A DNA stretch of 64,000 nucleotides, from contig NZ_CP032570.1 in NCBI RefSeq assembly GCF_003626915.1, positions 1,550,001 to 1,614,000 of the forward strand, read 5' to 3'. Below the pieces are notes generated by a model. That model made no database searches. It was given only the letters and a program-made list of their open reading frames with translations, and was not told where the DNA came from. The DNA comes from Tsuneonella amylolytica. Lineage in GTDB: Bacteria; Pseudomonadota; Alphaproteobacteria; Sphingomonadales; Sphingomonadaceae. Shown here piece after piece: positions 26,532-34,273 of this stretch (its first letter is position 1; every line of letters begins with the position of its first letter). A program made the position numbers and the translations under genes.

Positions 26532-27680
26532 TCATTCGATGACGTGCGGGACGAAGCGCGAGAGGTTGCGCGTGATGCGCGTGGTGTCTTCGCGCATGCC
26601 AAGGCCGGCCGCACGATCGCCCACGATCCAGCTGCCGAGGACGGCGAAAAGGCTGTCCGTTTCGAAGAGCGGCGCGTACTGCTGCACGATCCGCGCTTCG
26701 CCCGCGTAGTCGCCGTCCGCCGCCTCGACCACTGCGCCCCCGCGGCTGATCGCCACGTTCTCGCCCTCGCGCGAGAACAGCGGTTTGCTGACCGCGTCCG
26801 TCATCGCGCCGGCGCGCGGGTCGTCGGCGAAGAACGCGGGCAGCAGGTTGGGATGGTCCGGATGCCGCTCCCACAACAGCGGCAGGATGCCCTTGTTCGA
26901 CAGGATCGCCTTCCACGGCGGCTCGACGAACACGCCGGGTTTCAGGAAACCGGCGAACGGTTCGCGCAGCATGTCTTCCCACGGGTAGAGCTTGAAACAC
27001 CTGTCGATGGTCCGCTGCTGCCGGTCGGTGAAGCGGCCCTGCGCGTCGACCCCGATGGCGCGGATGTCGAGCATTTCGGTCCGGTGACCGGCCTGCACGG
27101 CGCAGTCCATGAGGTAGCGCGTGGTCCCGTGATCCTCCTCGTTCTCCTCCCAGCAGGCGAAGTGGAATATCCGGTCGGCCGGAAGGGCGGCGAAGGCGGC
27201 GACCAGGCTTTCCTGCAGCAGGTTGAACTGGTCGGTCGCGCCGTCCAGCACGCCTCCCTCGATCTGGTCGATCAGCCAGTTGTGCTGGAAGAACGCCGCC
27301 TCGAAGATCGAGGTCGGCGTGTCGGCGTTGTATTCCAGCAGCCTGGCCGGACCGGTCCCGTCGTAGGCGAGGTCGAACCGGCCGTAGATCGTGCCGTCGC
27401 CGGCGGTCCAGCTGTCGCGGATCAGGGCGCGGTGTTCGGGCGGGATCGCCAGCCGGTCGAGCGCGGCATCGTCGCCCACCACGTCGGCCACGAGATCGAG
27501 ACACATGCGGTGAAGCTCCGCGCTCGGCTCCTCGATCCGGTCCTCGATCTCGGCCAGCGAGAAGCCATAGGCGGCATCGTCGACCCAGTACGGCTCGCCG
27601 TACATCGCATGGAAGCCGAACCCGGCCTCGCGCGCGGCATCGCGCCAGCCGGCCCGTTCGGGGATGGAGAAGCGGCGCAC
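26532..27680 (-). CDS. yjfC: Glutathionylspermidine synthase-like ATP-grasp ligase (YjfC/YgiC family)
   Basis: A 382-residue amide-bond-forming ligase of the ATP-grasp type that lacks the amidase half of Gsp. Family segments visible are FGFHAMYGEPYWVD, YGRFDLAYDGTGPARLLEYNADTPTS (nucleotide and Mg2+ binding), KLYPWEDML, EPPWKAILSNKGILPLLWE and KPLFSREGENVAIS. It is predicted to add a peptide or polyamine to an unknown substrate; true glutathionylspermidine synthesis is not shown. It sits in a conserved operon order with DUF1190, DUF350, DUF2491 and a channel. The start is a GTG 15 bp after the DUF1190 gene. Confidence 0.88.
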   Translation of the reverse strand: MRRFSIPERAGWRDAAREAGFGFHAMYGEPYWVDDAAYGFSLAEIEDRIEEPSAELHRMCLDLVADVVGDDAALDRLAIPPEHRALIRDSWTAGDGTIYGRFDLAYDGTGPARLLEYNADTPTSIFEAAFFQHNWLIDQIEGGVLDGATDQFNLLQESLVAAFAALPADRIFHFACWEENEEDHGTTRYLMDCAVQAGHRTEMLDIRAIGVDAQGRFTDRQQRTIDRCFKLYPWEDMLREPFAGFLKPGVFVEPPWKAILSNKGILPLLWERHPDHPNLLPAFFADDPRAGAMTDAVSKPLFSREGENVAISRGGAVVEAADGDYAGEARIVQQYAPLFETDSLFAVLGSWIVGDRAAGLGMREDTTRITRNLSRFVPHVIE

Positions 27681-27695
27681 CCCGGCAGGTTTCCG

Positions 27696-28289
27696 TCAGC
27701 CGCCCCAGCTGCCGCCGCGCGAGAAGCCGCGCCCGCCGAACCCCTTCGACGCCACGGTGCGGGTATTCACGTTGACCGGCGTCGCGACCATCTTGCCGCC
27801 GTTGTTGGCGAGCGTGACGGTGGAGCCTGCCCGGCTGCGGTAGATCGGCGAGCCCCAGTTGCCGCCGCCGTAGTAATAGATGCTGCTCGGGCCTTCGTCG
27901 TAGTAGCGGCGCTGGAGCGAGCGGCCGACCACGAAGCCCGCCAGCGCCGGCACGAAGACCGAGGTCAGCGACGGCTGGCCCGGCTGCTGGATGGCGGTTT
28001 CCTGGCACTGGCCGGTTCCCCAGTCGCCTTCGCACGCGGCGAGCGAGGTGAACGTGGGCGCGGTCCGCTGGTGCTCGATCTCCGCCCCGTTGCGGGCCGC
28101 CCGGCACAAGTCGTCGGGATAACCGGCCGCGGCGCAGGCCTCGACGCTGGTGAACTGGGCGTCCTGGAACGTCGGGGGATCCTCGCACGCGGTGACGGCG
28201 AGCGTCGACGCGGCAGCGATGCTGCCGAGCGCGAGGCGGTGGCGGCGTTCGGCGGCGAACCGGCGGCGCGGGGGGGAAGTGTCGTCCAT
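27696..28289 (-). CDS. yjfM: DUF1190 family lipoprotein-like protein (YjfM/YgiB)
   Basis: A 197-residue DUF1190 protein. The N-terminal segment is basic and Arg-rich, then a hydrophobic stretch ends in TACED, a plausible lipobox Cys (about residue 35). Two Cys-rich repeats (QFTSVEACAAAGYPDDLC and FTSLAACEGDWG) are family-typical, and the C-terminus is Gly/Tyr/Ser rich, ending GFSRGGSWGG. In Escherichia coli the paralogues YgiB and YjfM are encoded next to the YgiC/YjfC ligases, the same arrangement as here. Probably anchored in the envelope. Confidence 0.9.
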   Translation of the reverse strand: MDDTSPPRRRFAAERRHRLALGSIAAASTLAVTACEDPPTFQDAQFTSVEACAAAGYPDDLCRAARNGAEIEHQRTAPTFTSLAACEGDWGTGQCQETAIQQPGQPSLTSVFVPALAGFVVGRSLQRRYYDEGPSSIYYYGGGNWGSPIYRSRAGSTVTLANNGGKMVATPVNVNTRTVASKGFGGRGFSRGGSWGG

Positions 28290-28302
28290 CCTGCGCGCCC
28301 CG

Positions 28303-28704
28303 TCAGTACGTCATGCAGGCGGCATTGAGCATGCCGGTGACCAGCGCGACGCCGCCGGTCCACAGCCCCGCCGCCATCTCGCCGCTCTCGATCCGCTGGG
28401 CGAGGCCGCGCTGCACCGACGCCGCGATGGCGAAGGCGAGCAATTGGATGACCGCCCCGATCGCGCTCCAGATCAGGAAGTCCGCGATCGAGACCGAATT
28501 GGCCGCCGCCGACGCGAGAACCAGGCCGAAGCCCGCCAGCGCGCCCAGGAAAGCGATCGTCGCGGCCACGTTGCCGCCGCGGATCAGGCTGAATTCGTGA
28601 TGCGGCGTGACCTGCGAATAGACGACCGAAAAGAGCGCCAGCAACGCAACGGCGCTGCCGAAATAGGCGAGAAAGGCGGGCAGGCCCGCTACGTATCCGT
28701 ACAT
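28303..28704 (-). CDS. yjfL: DUF350 membrane protein (YjfL-like)
   Basis: A 133-residue integral membrane protein with four transmembrane helices, matching the DUF350/YjfL family (segments GNVAATIAFLGALAGFGLVLAS and IWSAIGAVIQLLAF). It is proposed to support membrane integrity or transport next to PspA-like and ligase genes, but its biochemistry is unknown. It lies between the DUF2491 and DUF1190 genes, with short gaps (33 and 13 bp). Confidence 0.9.
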   Translation of the reverse strand: MYGYVAGLPAFLAYFGSAVALLALFSVVYSQVTPHHEFSLIRGGNVAATIAFLGALAGFGLVLASAAANSVSIADFLIWSAIGAVIQLLAFAIAASVQRGLAQRIESGEMAAGLWTGGVALVTGMLNAACMTY

Positions 28705-28737
28705 TCGACGATCCCCTCCGTAATCCCGTACACCTGG

Positions 28738-29400
28738 TCAGACCCGCTGAACGTCGGCCGCGCCGAGGCCGTAGCCGATCATGAACTCGATGGCCGACCC
28801 TTCGCGCCGGGCGGCTGCGCCCAGCTCGGTCTCGATGTTGATGAGCAGCATCTCGTCGACCGAGCCTATCGGGCGGGCATAGAGCATGCATCGCTGGTGG
28901 ATGTCGCGCCGCCGCTCCCCGTCGTCCACCGTTTCGGTGAATTCGACGAGGTCGGTGTGGCCGTCGCCGTCGCCCCAGTAGCGGGCGTACTCGAGGCCGT
29001 CGGCGTCGTAGCTCGGTGCGCCGATCAGTCCGTCGCGGCCCGTCCAGCGAGCCCAGTCCGATGTGCCGGCCGGCACCACGCTGTCCCACCCGCGATAGAG
29101 GCTGAGATCGCTCATCGTCTCGCGTCCGCCTCCGAACGGGGCGATGACCTGGAGGATGCGTCCCTCGTCGTCGTAGTAGCGGGTGAGCTCGTTCGCGCCG
29201 TCGAGCCGCGCGGTCCCGATCGCGGACACGATGAAAACGCCGCCCTCCGGCGGCTCCATCGCCGGTTCTCCGCCCGCGAGCGCGGCTTGGAGCGACAGGG
29301 TGTCGAGTTGCAGCGCCCCGCCGATCGCGCAGGCGAGCGGGCCGCGTTCTTCCGGCAGTGCGGGCTTCGCCCCCGATCGACCGAACAGTCCGCGGATCAT
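28738..29400 (-). CDS. yjfK: DUF2491 family protein (YjfK-like)
   Basis: A 220-residue cytoplasmic protein of the DUF2491/YjfK family. Typical segments are CAIGGALQLDTLSLQ, RYYDDEGRILQVI and EFMIGYGLGAADVQ. Function unknown. Its start overlaps the channel-gene stop by 4 bp (ATGA), so the two are translationally coupled. It belongs to the yjf-type cluster. Confidence 0.88.
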   Translation of the reverse strand: MIRGLFGRSGAKPALPEERGPLACAIGGALQLDTLSLQAALAGGEPAMEPPEGGVFIVSAIGTARLDGANELTRYYDDEGRILQVIAPFGGGRETMSDLSLYRGWDSVVPAGTSDWARWTGRDGLIGAPSYDADGLEYARYWGDGDGHTDLVEFTETVDDGERRRDIHQRCMLYARPIGSVDEMLLINIETELGAAARREGSAIEFMIGYGLGAADVQRV

Positions 29401-30488
29401 GCGGCCTCGGCCCGGGTGCCGGCCATGCGATGCCAGTCGACGGCCGCGGCATCGATGCGGTTGTCAGCGATGTAATACAGCGTCGTGCCCCCCGTGATCG
29501 TGCAGTCCGCCTGGCAGTTGAGGTCGACCTCGTCGCCCGCTGTGTCCCCGGCCCTGCCGACACCGATCAGGGTCACACCATAGTCCCGCTTGAGGCTGCA
29601 CAGCGCCTCGAAATAGGGAAGCGGCGCACCGAGCGCAGGTACTTTCAGCGAGAACGCCGTGTCGATCGTCTGGTCGGAGAACATCAGCGCGGCAAGGCGC
29701 GAGGCACCGGGATCGCGCGCGGCCCGGGCGAGAAGCCCGCTCGCGAGCGAGGTGACGACTTCCACCTGCGGGAACTGGCGTTCGATCAGGCCGGCGGCGT
29801 TATCGTCCTGCAGGTGGATGACGATGTGCGCGTCGGTCGCGGCGGCGACCGCGGCCAATGTCGCGGTCAGCGTCTCGTCGTCGTCCACCCCGCGGATGAC
29901 GACCCGCGCTGCCCCGGCCGCCCCGGCGCGCAGGAAGCTCTCGATCTCGGACATGCTCGTCGCGGCGACGAAGTCGGCAAGGTCCGGCGCCGGGTTCTCG
30001 GCCAGTCCCGCCGCCAGGAGGACGATGCGATCTTCCCGATGGCCTTGGACCAGCCGCTCGACCAGCGTGCGGGACCGCGCGCCTTGCCAGCCCACCACGA
30101 TGGTGTGCCCCTGCCGCTGCGAGAAATCCCCCTGGCCCTGCAATCGCCGTCTCCAATATCCGCCCATCGCGGTTATCGACTTTCCGAGGAAGGCGGTAAA
30201 GAGGGCAATCGAGCCGGGCAGCACGACCAGCGCGGCCAGCAGGCGGCCGTCGTGCGTGGCCGGCGACATGTCGCCGTATCCCACCGTCGTCGCGGTCGTG
30301 ACGTAGTAGTATACGAAGTCCGCCAGATTGGCGGTGAGGTCGGTTTCGCCGGCTGCCCGGAACCCGAAATAGGTGACCGCCGCGTGCGCCGCGTAACACA
30401 GCGCCAGCACGCTCCACGACAGGGTGGCGATCGACAGGTACAGCTGTTGCCACATCGCGCGTAGCGAAGGGCTTAGTCCCTGCTTCAT
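29397..30488 (-). CDS. Potassium channel with RCK/TrkA-N domain
   Basis: A 363-residue ion channel. Two transmembrane helices flank a pore loop with the potassium selectivity filter TTVGYGDM (about residue 68), followed by a cytoplasmic RCK domain (about 125-330, HTIVVGWQGARSRTLVERL and VVIRGVDDDETLTATLAAV). The start at MKQGLS is preferred to the longer frame, whose upstream segment is Arg/Gly-rich filler in the divergent promoter. In related neighbourhoods a channel of this type accompanies the DUF350/DUF1190/ligase genes, suggesting that it controls ion flow or membrane potential in the same response. Confidence 0.92.
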   Translation of the reverse strand: MKQGLSPSLRAMWQQLYLSIATLSWSVLALCYAAHAAVTYFGFRAAGETDLTANLADFVYYYVTTATTVGYGDMSPATHDGRLLAALVVLPGSIALFTAFLGKSITAMGGYWRRRLQGQGDFSQRQGHTIVVGWQGARSRTLVERLVQGHREDRIVLLAAGLAENPAPDLADFVAATSMSEIESFLRAGAAGAARVVIRGVDDDETLTATLAAVAAATDAHIVIHLQDDNAAGLIERQFPQVEVVTSLASGLLARAARDPGASRLAALMFSDQTIDTAFSLKVPALGAPLPYFEALCSLKRDYGVTLIGVGRAGDTAGDEVDLNCQADCTITGGTTLYYIADNRIDAAAVDWHRMAGTRAEAA

Positions 30489-30619
30489 CCCGGATCGCCC
30501 CCTCTTGCCACCACCGCCGCTGCGTCTAAAGCTGGCGCCGTATCGCGGGTATACTTCATCGGCGGCGGGTCGCAACCGGTGCCGCCGCTCGCGAGCCGAC
30601 AGACGACTGGAGAGAGTGC
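30489..30619. promoter_or_regulatory. Divergent promoter region of the yjf-like cluster
   Basis: A 131-bp spacer between the channel and DUF2170 genes that must carry both promoters. A TATACT hexamer on the plus strand (about 30551) could be a -10 element, but no good -35 is visible. The yjfI start has a nearby GGAGAG. Regulation is not resolvable by eye. Confidence 0.45.
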
Positions 30620-31102
30620 TTGCCGAACATGTCCGATTGGCCGACCCCGCCCGCTGGCTGGGATGTCGCCAGCCTTACCGAACTGTTCGCGTCCGATCCC
30701 GACGACGTCGGCGATGTGGACGTCGAGGTACCTACGGGTAGCGACGTCCTCCAGATTACCTTGAAAGAGCGCGGCAATCTCATTGTCTCGGCGGTCGCCT
30801 CGGGCGATCAGGTCCAGTGCAGCGTGCTGCTGATCGAGGCCGATGCCGTGCCCGAGCGCGCGGCGTTCGAGCGCACTCTTCTGTCGGTGCACAAGCTCAT
30901 TCCGCTGTCCAATTTCGGCCTGACGATCGTGGACGGCGCCGAATGGTACGAACTGTTCGGCAGGCTGTCGTCGCGGTCGGCGTCGGCCGACGTGGTGGAG
31001 GAAGTCGCCGTGCTCGCTGACAACGCACGCAACGCGGCGGAATGGATTGCGGAATGGGTCGCGGCCGGCGGCGACCAGTCACGGATCGGAGAACTGGCAT
31101 GA
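30620..31102 (+). CDS. yjfI: DUF2170 family protein (YjfI-like)
   Basis: DUF2170 family protein of about 160 residues, homologous to E. coli YjfI, encoded directly before a PspA-like protein. The middle has the recognisable segment LSVHKLIPLSNFGLTIVDG. Acidic, no signal or membrane segment. The TTG at 30620 has a GGAGAG ribosome site 5 bases upstream; the alternative ATG at 30629 lies 14 bases from it, so the TTG start is slightly favoured. Its stop overlaps the PspA-like start (ATGA). Confidence 0.88.
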   Translation: MPNMSDWPTPPAGWDVASLTELFASDPDDVGDVDVEVPTGSDVLQITLKERGNLIVSAVASGDQVQCSVLLIEADAVPERAAFERTLLSVHKLIPLSNFGLTIVDGAEWYELFGRLSSRSASADVVEEVAVLADNARNAAEWIAEWVAAGGDQSRIGELA

Positions 31103-31833
31103 GCGTCTGGGGCAAGCTGTTCACCGCACTGCGCGGCGGCATCAACGAGAACGCCGAAAAGGTCGCCGACAGCCAGGCGATGCGCATCCTCGACCAGGAA
31201 CTGCGCGACGCGGACGGGGCTCTGCGTCAGGCGCGCGGAGATCTCGCGGGCCTGATGGCCAGCGCCAAGCGTATCGAGAAACGCGTCGCCGACACGCGCG
31301 ACAAGGAAGCGCGCGACATCCAGAACGCGCGCGCGGCGCTCGATGCCGGTCGCGAGGACCTCGCACGCCAACTCGCCGAACGGGTCGCGACCACCCGCGC
31401 CGAACTCGCGCGCGACGAAAGCGATCTCGCCACGATGCAGCAGCAGCAGGCCGCCATGTACCGCACGGTCAAGGAGACCGAGGCGCGGATCGCCGCGATG
31501 AAGCGCGAAGTCGAAAGCGTGAAGGCGACCGATTCGCTCCAACGGGCGCAGAAGGCGATCGCCTCCTCGCATGCCGGCGTGAATTCCCGGCTGGGCAGCG
31601 CGATGGGTTCGCTCGAACGCATTCGCGACCAGCAGTCGCACATGGCGGCCCGTCTCGAAGCGGGCGAGGAACTTGCGGCACTCGAATCGGGCGCAGACCT
31701 CGACCGCCAGCTGCTCGAGGCTGGTATCGGCGGGCAGGTTTCGAAAGCGGACGACATCCTGCTCGAGATCGCCGGACCGCCGCGCGAAACCCGGCTGCTG
31801 CCCGGCAAGAAGGCCGACGACGAGGACGCGTAA
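31099..31833 (+). CDS. yjfJ: PspA/IM30 family protein (YjfJ-like)
   Basis: A 244-residue PspA/IM30 (ESCRT-III-like) protein. It has the short amphipathic N-terminal region (MSVWGKLFTALRGG), then long heptad-patterned coiled coils (about residues 20-190) rich in Glu, Arg and Ala, and an acidic tail. Such proteins polymerise on stressed membranes and help to seal or reshape them. It forms a two-gene unit with the DUF2170 gene, divergent from the channel/ligase operon. The ATG overlaps the DUF2170 stop. Confidence 0.94.
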   Translation: MSVWGKLFTALRGGINENAEKVADSQAMRILDQELRDADGALRQARGDLAGLMASAKRIEKRVADTRDKEARDIQNARAALDAGREDLARQLAERVATTRAELARDESDLATMQQQQAAMYRTVKETEARIAAMKREVESVKATDSLQRAQKAIASSHAGVNSRLGSAMGSLERIRDQQSHMAARLEAGEELAALESGADLDRQLLEAGIGGQVSKADDILLEIAGPPRETRLLPGKKADDEDA

Positions 31834-31852
31834 ATCCCGGAGAGGCGAGGCA

Positions 31853-32358
31853 ATGGGGTATCGGTAAGGCACCTGATCATCCTCGATGTTGAAACGACGG
31901 GTCTCGATGCGATTCGGCACTCCATCGTGGAGCTTTGCGCTGCTCGGATAGCTATCGATGGCAAGGGCGCCGTCGTTGCTATTGAGTGCATTCGCGTCGG
32001 ACTTCGCCACCCGGGTCAACCGCTGTCCGAAGCGATCCGCGAAATCTCCGGCCTAAATGACGAAGACCTCGCGGGACAGTCCATCGATCCCGATGACCTC
32101 ATGTCGTTCCTCGATACCGGTGCGGCTGTTGTTGCCTTCAACACCGGCTTTGATCGTCCCTTCGTCGAAGGCATCGCACCCGAAGCCAGTCCACTGCGCT
32201 GGGGGTGCCCCATGCACCACATACCGTGGCGGGCGCTCGGCTTCGAGCCTGGATCGCAGGGATATCTTCTTTGCCAGTCCGGATGGCACCGGGACAACCG
32301 GTGCTGCTGGTGTCCGCGGACCGCCGTAATGCGTGGCGGCTGCGTGACGGTCGGCTAG
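31853..32358 (+). pseudogene. Decayed DnaQ-like 3'-5' exonuclease gene
   Basis: The frame from about 31864 encodes HLIILDVETTGLDA (exonuclease motif I, D-x-E), GLNDEDLAG, and AFNTGFDRPFVEG (motif II), so a DEDDh exonuclease is certain. There is no ATG, GTG or TTG in this frame between the PspA stop and GTG 31927, which lies after motif I. A purine-rich ribosome site and ATG (31853) exist, but one base out of phase, ending in a stop after four codons, so a single-base loss after the start fits best. The C-terminal end (HRDNRCCW) lacks the usual motif III Asp, and the frame then runs into another reading frame. I judge it non-functional. Confidence 0.75.
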
Positions 32359-32510
32359 TCGCGGGGACGATGTCGCCGGCGCACGATGTCGAGCATGGCG
32401 TCGAGGCGTTGGTGGCCGAGGTCGGCGATCTGTCGGACGCCTCTACATCGATTTCCCGGTACGTCGCCATTCCGATCCCGCAGAGCGTCGGAACGGCAGC
32501 CACGGCCTGA
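32283..32510 (+). pseudogene. Unidentified C-terminal coding fragment
   Basis: A frame with normal GC-rich third positions encodes about 75 residues (PVLLVSADRRNAWRL and HGVEALVAEVGDL) and ends at 32510. It overlaps the end of the decayed exonuclease in another phase. I do not recognise it. It may be the displaced tail of the exonuclease gene after a one-base loss, or a fragment of a second gene fused there. An ATG at 32283 could allow a short product. Confidence 0.35.
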
Positions 32511-32539
32511 CCGCCACCACAACTCACCCGACCCACACC

Positions 32540-32562
32540 GGCGGCCACAGGCCGCCGTTTTC
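32540..32562 (+). terminator. Short hairpin with T-run
   Basis: A 7-bp perfect stem GGCGGCC / GGCCGCC (32540-32546 with 32550-32556), 3-nt loop, followed by GTTTTCC. It lies just before the ribosome site of the next gene, as small hairpins often do in alphaproteobacterial accessory regions. Confidence 0.6.
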
Positions 32563-32575
32563 CTTTGAGGTTTCT

Positions 32576-33175
32576 ATGCACACCATTTCCCCGGCGCCTG
32601 CGCTCACCTGCGCACTCGCCCTCGTTCACTCCGCTCCGGAATTTGCGCCTGCCGACCGCATCGTAGCGGCAGCAGTTTTCATCGTCACCGACGACACCAT
32701 TGGGACCCGGTTCGACCTGCGGATGGTCGTAGTCCCACCTGCGCTCTCACGCGCCCAAGCGATCAAGCACGCCGCCAATCTCCTGCCGAACTGCGCAACG
32801 GTGCTCGTTCGGCCACCACGGCTGCCGCGGGGGCTTGTCCGGCACCTGACCTCCGGCGGCTCCATGCCGGTGCGGACGGTCGCGCAGGCTCTCACGGTAG
32901 CGCGCCCCGATCTCGACGTGCAGGCAATCGCCATTCCCGAGGAGGCAATGATCACCGTGGCACGTTACTTCAGCCTGAGCCGTGCCGGGCGGGACGACGT
33001 CCTCGCCGCACAGGCCCGCCGGGTCGAAGACGAAGCACAAGCGATCTTCCTCACCGCCATGTTTACAAGGCCGGGCGAGCGTGAGCGCAAGCGGTTGGCC
33101 GCCGCATACGAGGCTTGGCGCGCTCTCCGGCGGGCGCGCCTTCTCTCGCCTTTCGGCACGGCGGAGGCGTTCTGA
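32576..33175 (+). CDS. Hypothetical accessory protein
   Basis: A 199-residue protein that I do not recognise. The N-terminus is not a convincing signal peptide; a mixed alpha/beta half (residues 1-120, AVFIVTDDTIGTRFDLRMVVVPP) is followed by a helical, Arg/Ala-rich C-terminus (EDEAQAIFLTAMF to RRARLLS). A ribosome site (TTGAGG) lies upstream of the ATG. Its stop overlaps the likely start of the following exonuclease. It belongs to the small accessory patch after the PspA gene. Confidence 0.65.
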   Translation: MHTISPAPALTCALALVHSAPEFAPADRIVAAAVFIVTDDTIGTRFDLRMVVVPPALSRAQAIKHAANLLPNCATVLVRPPRLPRGLVRHLTSGGSMPVRTVAQALTVARPDLDVQAIAIPEEAMITVARYFSLSRAGRDDVLAAQARRVEDEAQAIFLTAMFTRPGERERKRLAAAYEAWRALRRARLLSPFGTAEAF

Positions 33176-33927
33176 TCACCCAGTCTTACATCGCCTTCGA
33201 TTGCGAATTCGAGTGGCGCGCGGACTGGCATGCCGCTCATCTCAGCATGGATGCCTCGTCCCAGCGCCGATCCGTCACTGTTCGGGAGATCACCGCCATC
33301 GCTGCTTACGCTTACACCGTCGACGGCGATGGCGCCGTGAGCATCGATACGCTGACCTCGTGGAACCAGCATGACTGGGGCGACGAGGCGGAGGTCGTGG
33401 AGCAGTTCTTCGAGTTCGTCCGCCGGCGGCCGCAGCACGTTGTCTTGGGCTATGGCTCGATCGCCACGGACCTTCCGGTGATGCGGTTGGCCGCAATGAC
33501 TGCCGGGCTACGCCTGCCGCAGCAACTGATCGACCAGCCCGGGGCTTGGGACCGCAAGCACCTCGACCTCGCGCTGGCGATCAAGGGGCGGGGGCGAACT
33601 TGGGTTCACCTGTCGCAGCTGCTCATCCGCATCGGAGTGCCCCTCGCGCTGGTCGCAGGCAAGGCGGAGGCGCCGTTGCCGGACAGCGAGGAGAAATGGC
33701 GCAGCCTGCGGGACCACGTCGAACTGGACACCCTGCTCCTGGCTCTGGCGCATACCAGCTGGCTGGTGAGCACGGGCTGCAACGGCGTCCGCTATGCCCC
33801 GGCCGCGATTGAGCACCTGTCCGCGTTCCTCCGGCGACAGCCCGAACATGCACGGGCAAGCGAGCTGATCGGCTACCAGCGGCAGCTCGAGTGCGAAGTG
33901 GCGGAGCAATACCGCGACGCCGCCTGA
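33115..33927 (+). CDS. Predicted 3'-5' exonuclease (DEDD family, PolB-exonuclease-like)
   Basis: A predicted exonuclease with motif I YIAFDCEFEW (Asp and Glu), motif II around VLGYGSIATDLPVM (Asp), and motif III in RDHVELDTLL. The first 19 codons from the TTG at 33115 overlap the preceding gene and look unlike the family; a CTG at 33172, overlapping the previous stop (CTGA) and preceded by GGAGG four bases upstream, fits the expected start just before motif I. No ATG or GTG fits. A perfect 12-bp hairpin follows the gene. Function may be repair or trimming of DNA ends; the partner protein is unknown. Confidence 0.75.
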   Translation: MARSPAGAPSLAFRHGGGVLITQSYIAFDCEFEWRADWHAAHLSMDASSQRRSVTVREITAIAAYAYTVDGDGAVSIDTLTSWNQHDWGDEAEVVEQFFEFVRRRPQHVVLGYGSIATDLPVMRLAAMTAGLRLPQQLIDQPGAWDRKHLDLALAIKGRGRTWVHLSQLLIRIGVPLALVAGKAEAPLPDSEEKWRSLRDHVELDTLLLALAHTSWLVSTGCNGVRYAPAAIEHLSAFLRRQPEHARASELIGYQRQLECEVAEQYRDAA

Positions 33928-33937
33928 CACCAACGAC

Positions 33938-33968
33938 GGCGCGGCCCCGGCATGATCGGGGCCGCGCC
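33938..33968. terminator. Strong hairpin after the exonuclease gene
   Basis: A perfect 12-bp stem GGCGCGGCCCCG / CGGGGCCGCGCC (33938-33949 with 33957-33968) and a 7-nt loop. No T-run follows on either strand, so termination may be factor-dependent. Confidence 0.6.
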
Positions 33969-34273
33969 AAGCGGCCGAGGGTGAATAGTCAAGGGCCGAA
34001 TAAGCGGATACATTTCTATCCGGTTTTGGGCCGAAAGCGGAATGACAGGTGCTAATTAAACCCACGCGAAAGCGGACACCCGCCTGCCGGAAAATGCAGT
34101 GTCTGCTCCATTCAAATTGCACCAACAGCTTCAGCCGGACGATTTCATACCACGCGAAGCGCAGTGACGGTCTTGAAAGATCGTAAACCTCAGCCGCAGG
34201 GTGGATGCGTTCGCTAGACCGATTTCCGGCGTTGTTGTGCTTCTTCAAAAAGAATTTTCGGCTGCCGCCGGTA
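33969..34273. other. Non-coding stretch between accessory patch and tpsA
   Basis: About 300 bp with lower GC than the surroundings. I see no gene, clear repeat or known RNA. It separates the exonuclease gene from the convergent end of tpsA. Confidence 0.6.

Noticed and set aside
26527-26614. Longer start of the GT-C protein
   Set aside because: The added 29 residues overlap the ligase gene and have no hydrophobic or signal character.
31927-32358. Functional exonuclease starting at GTG 31927
   Set aside because: It would lack the D-x-E motif I and therefore a catalytic site.
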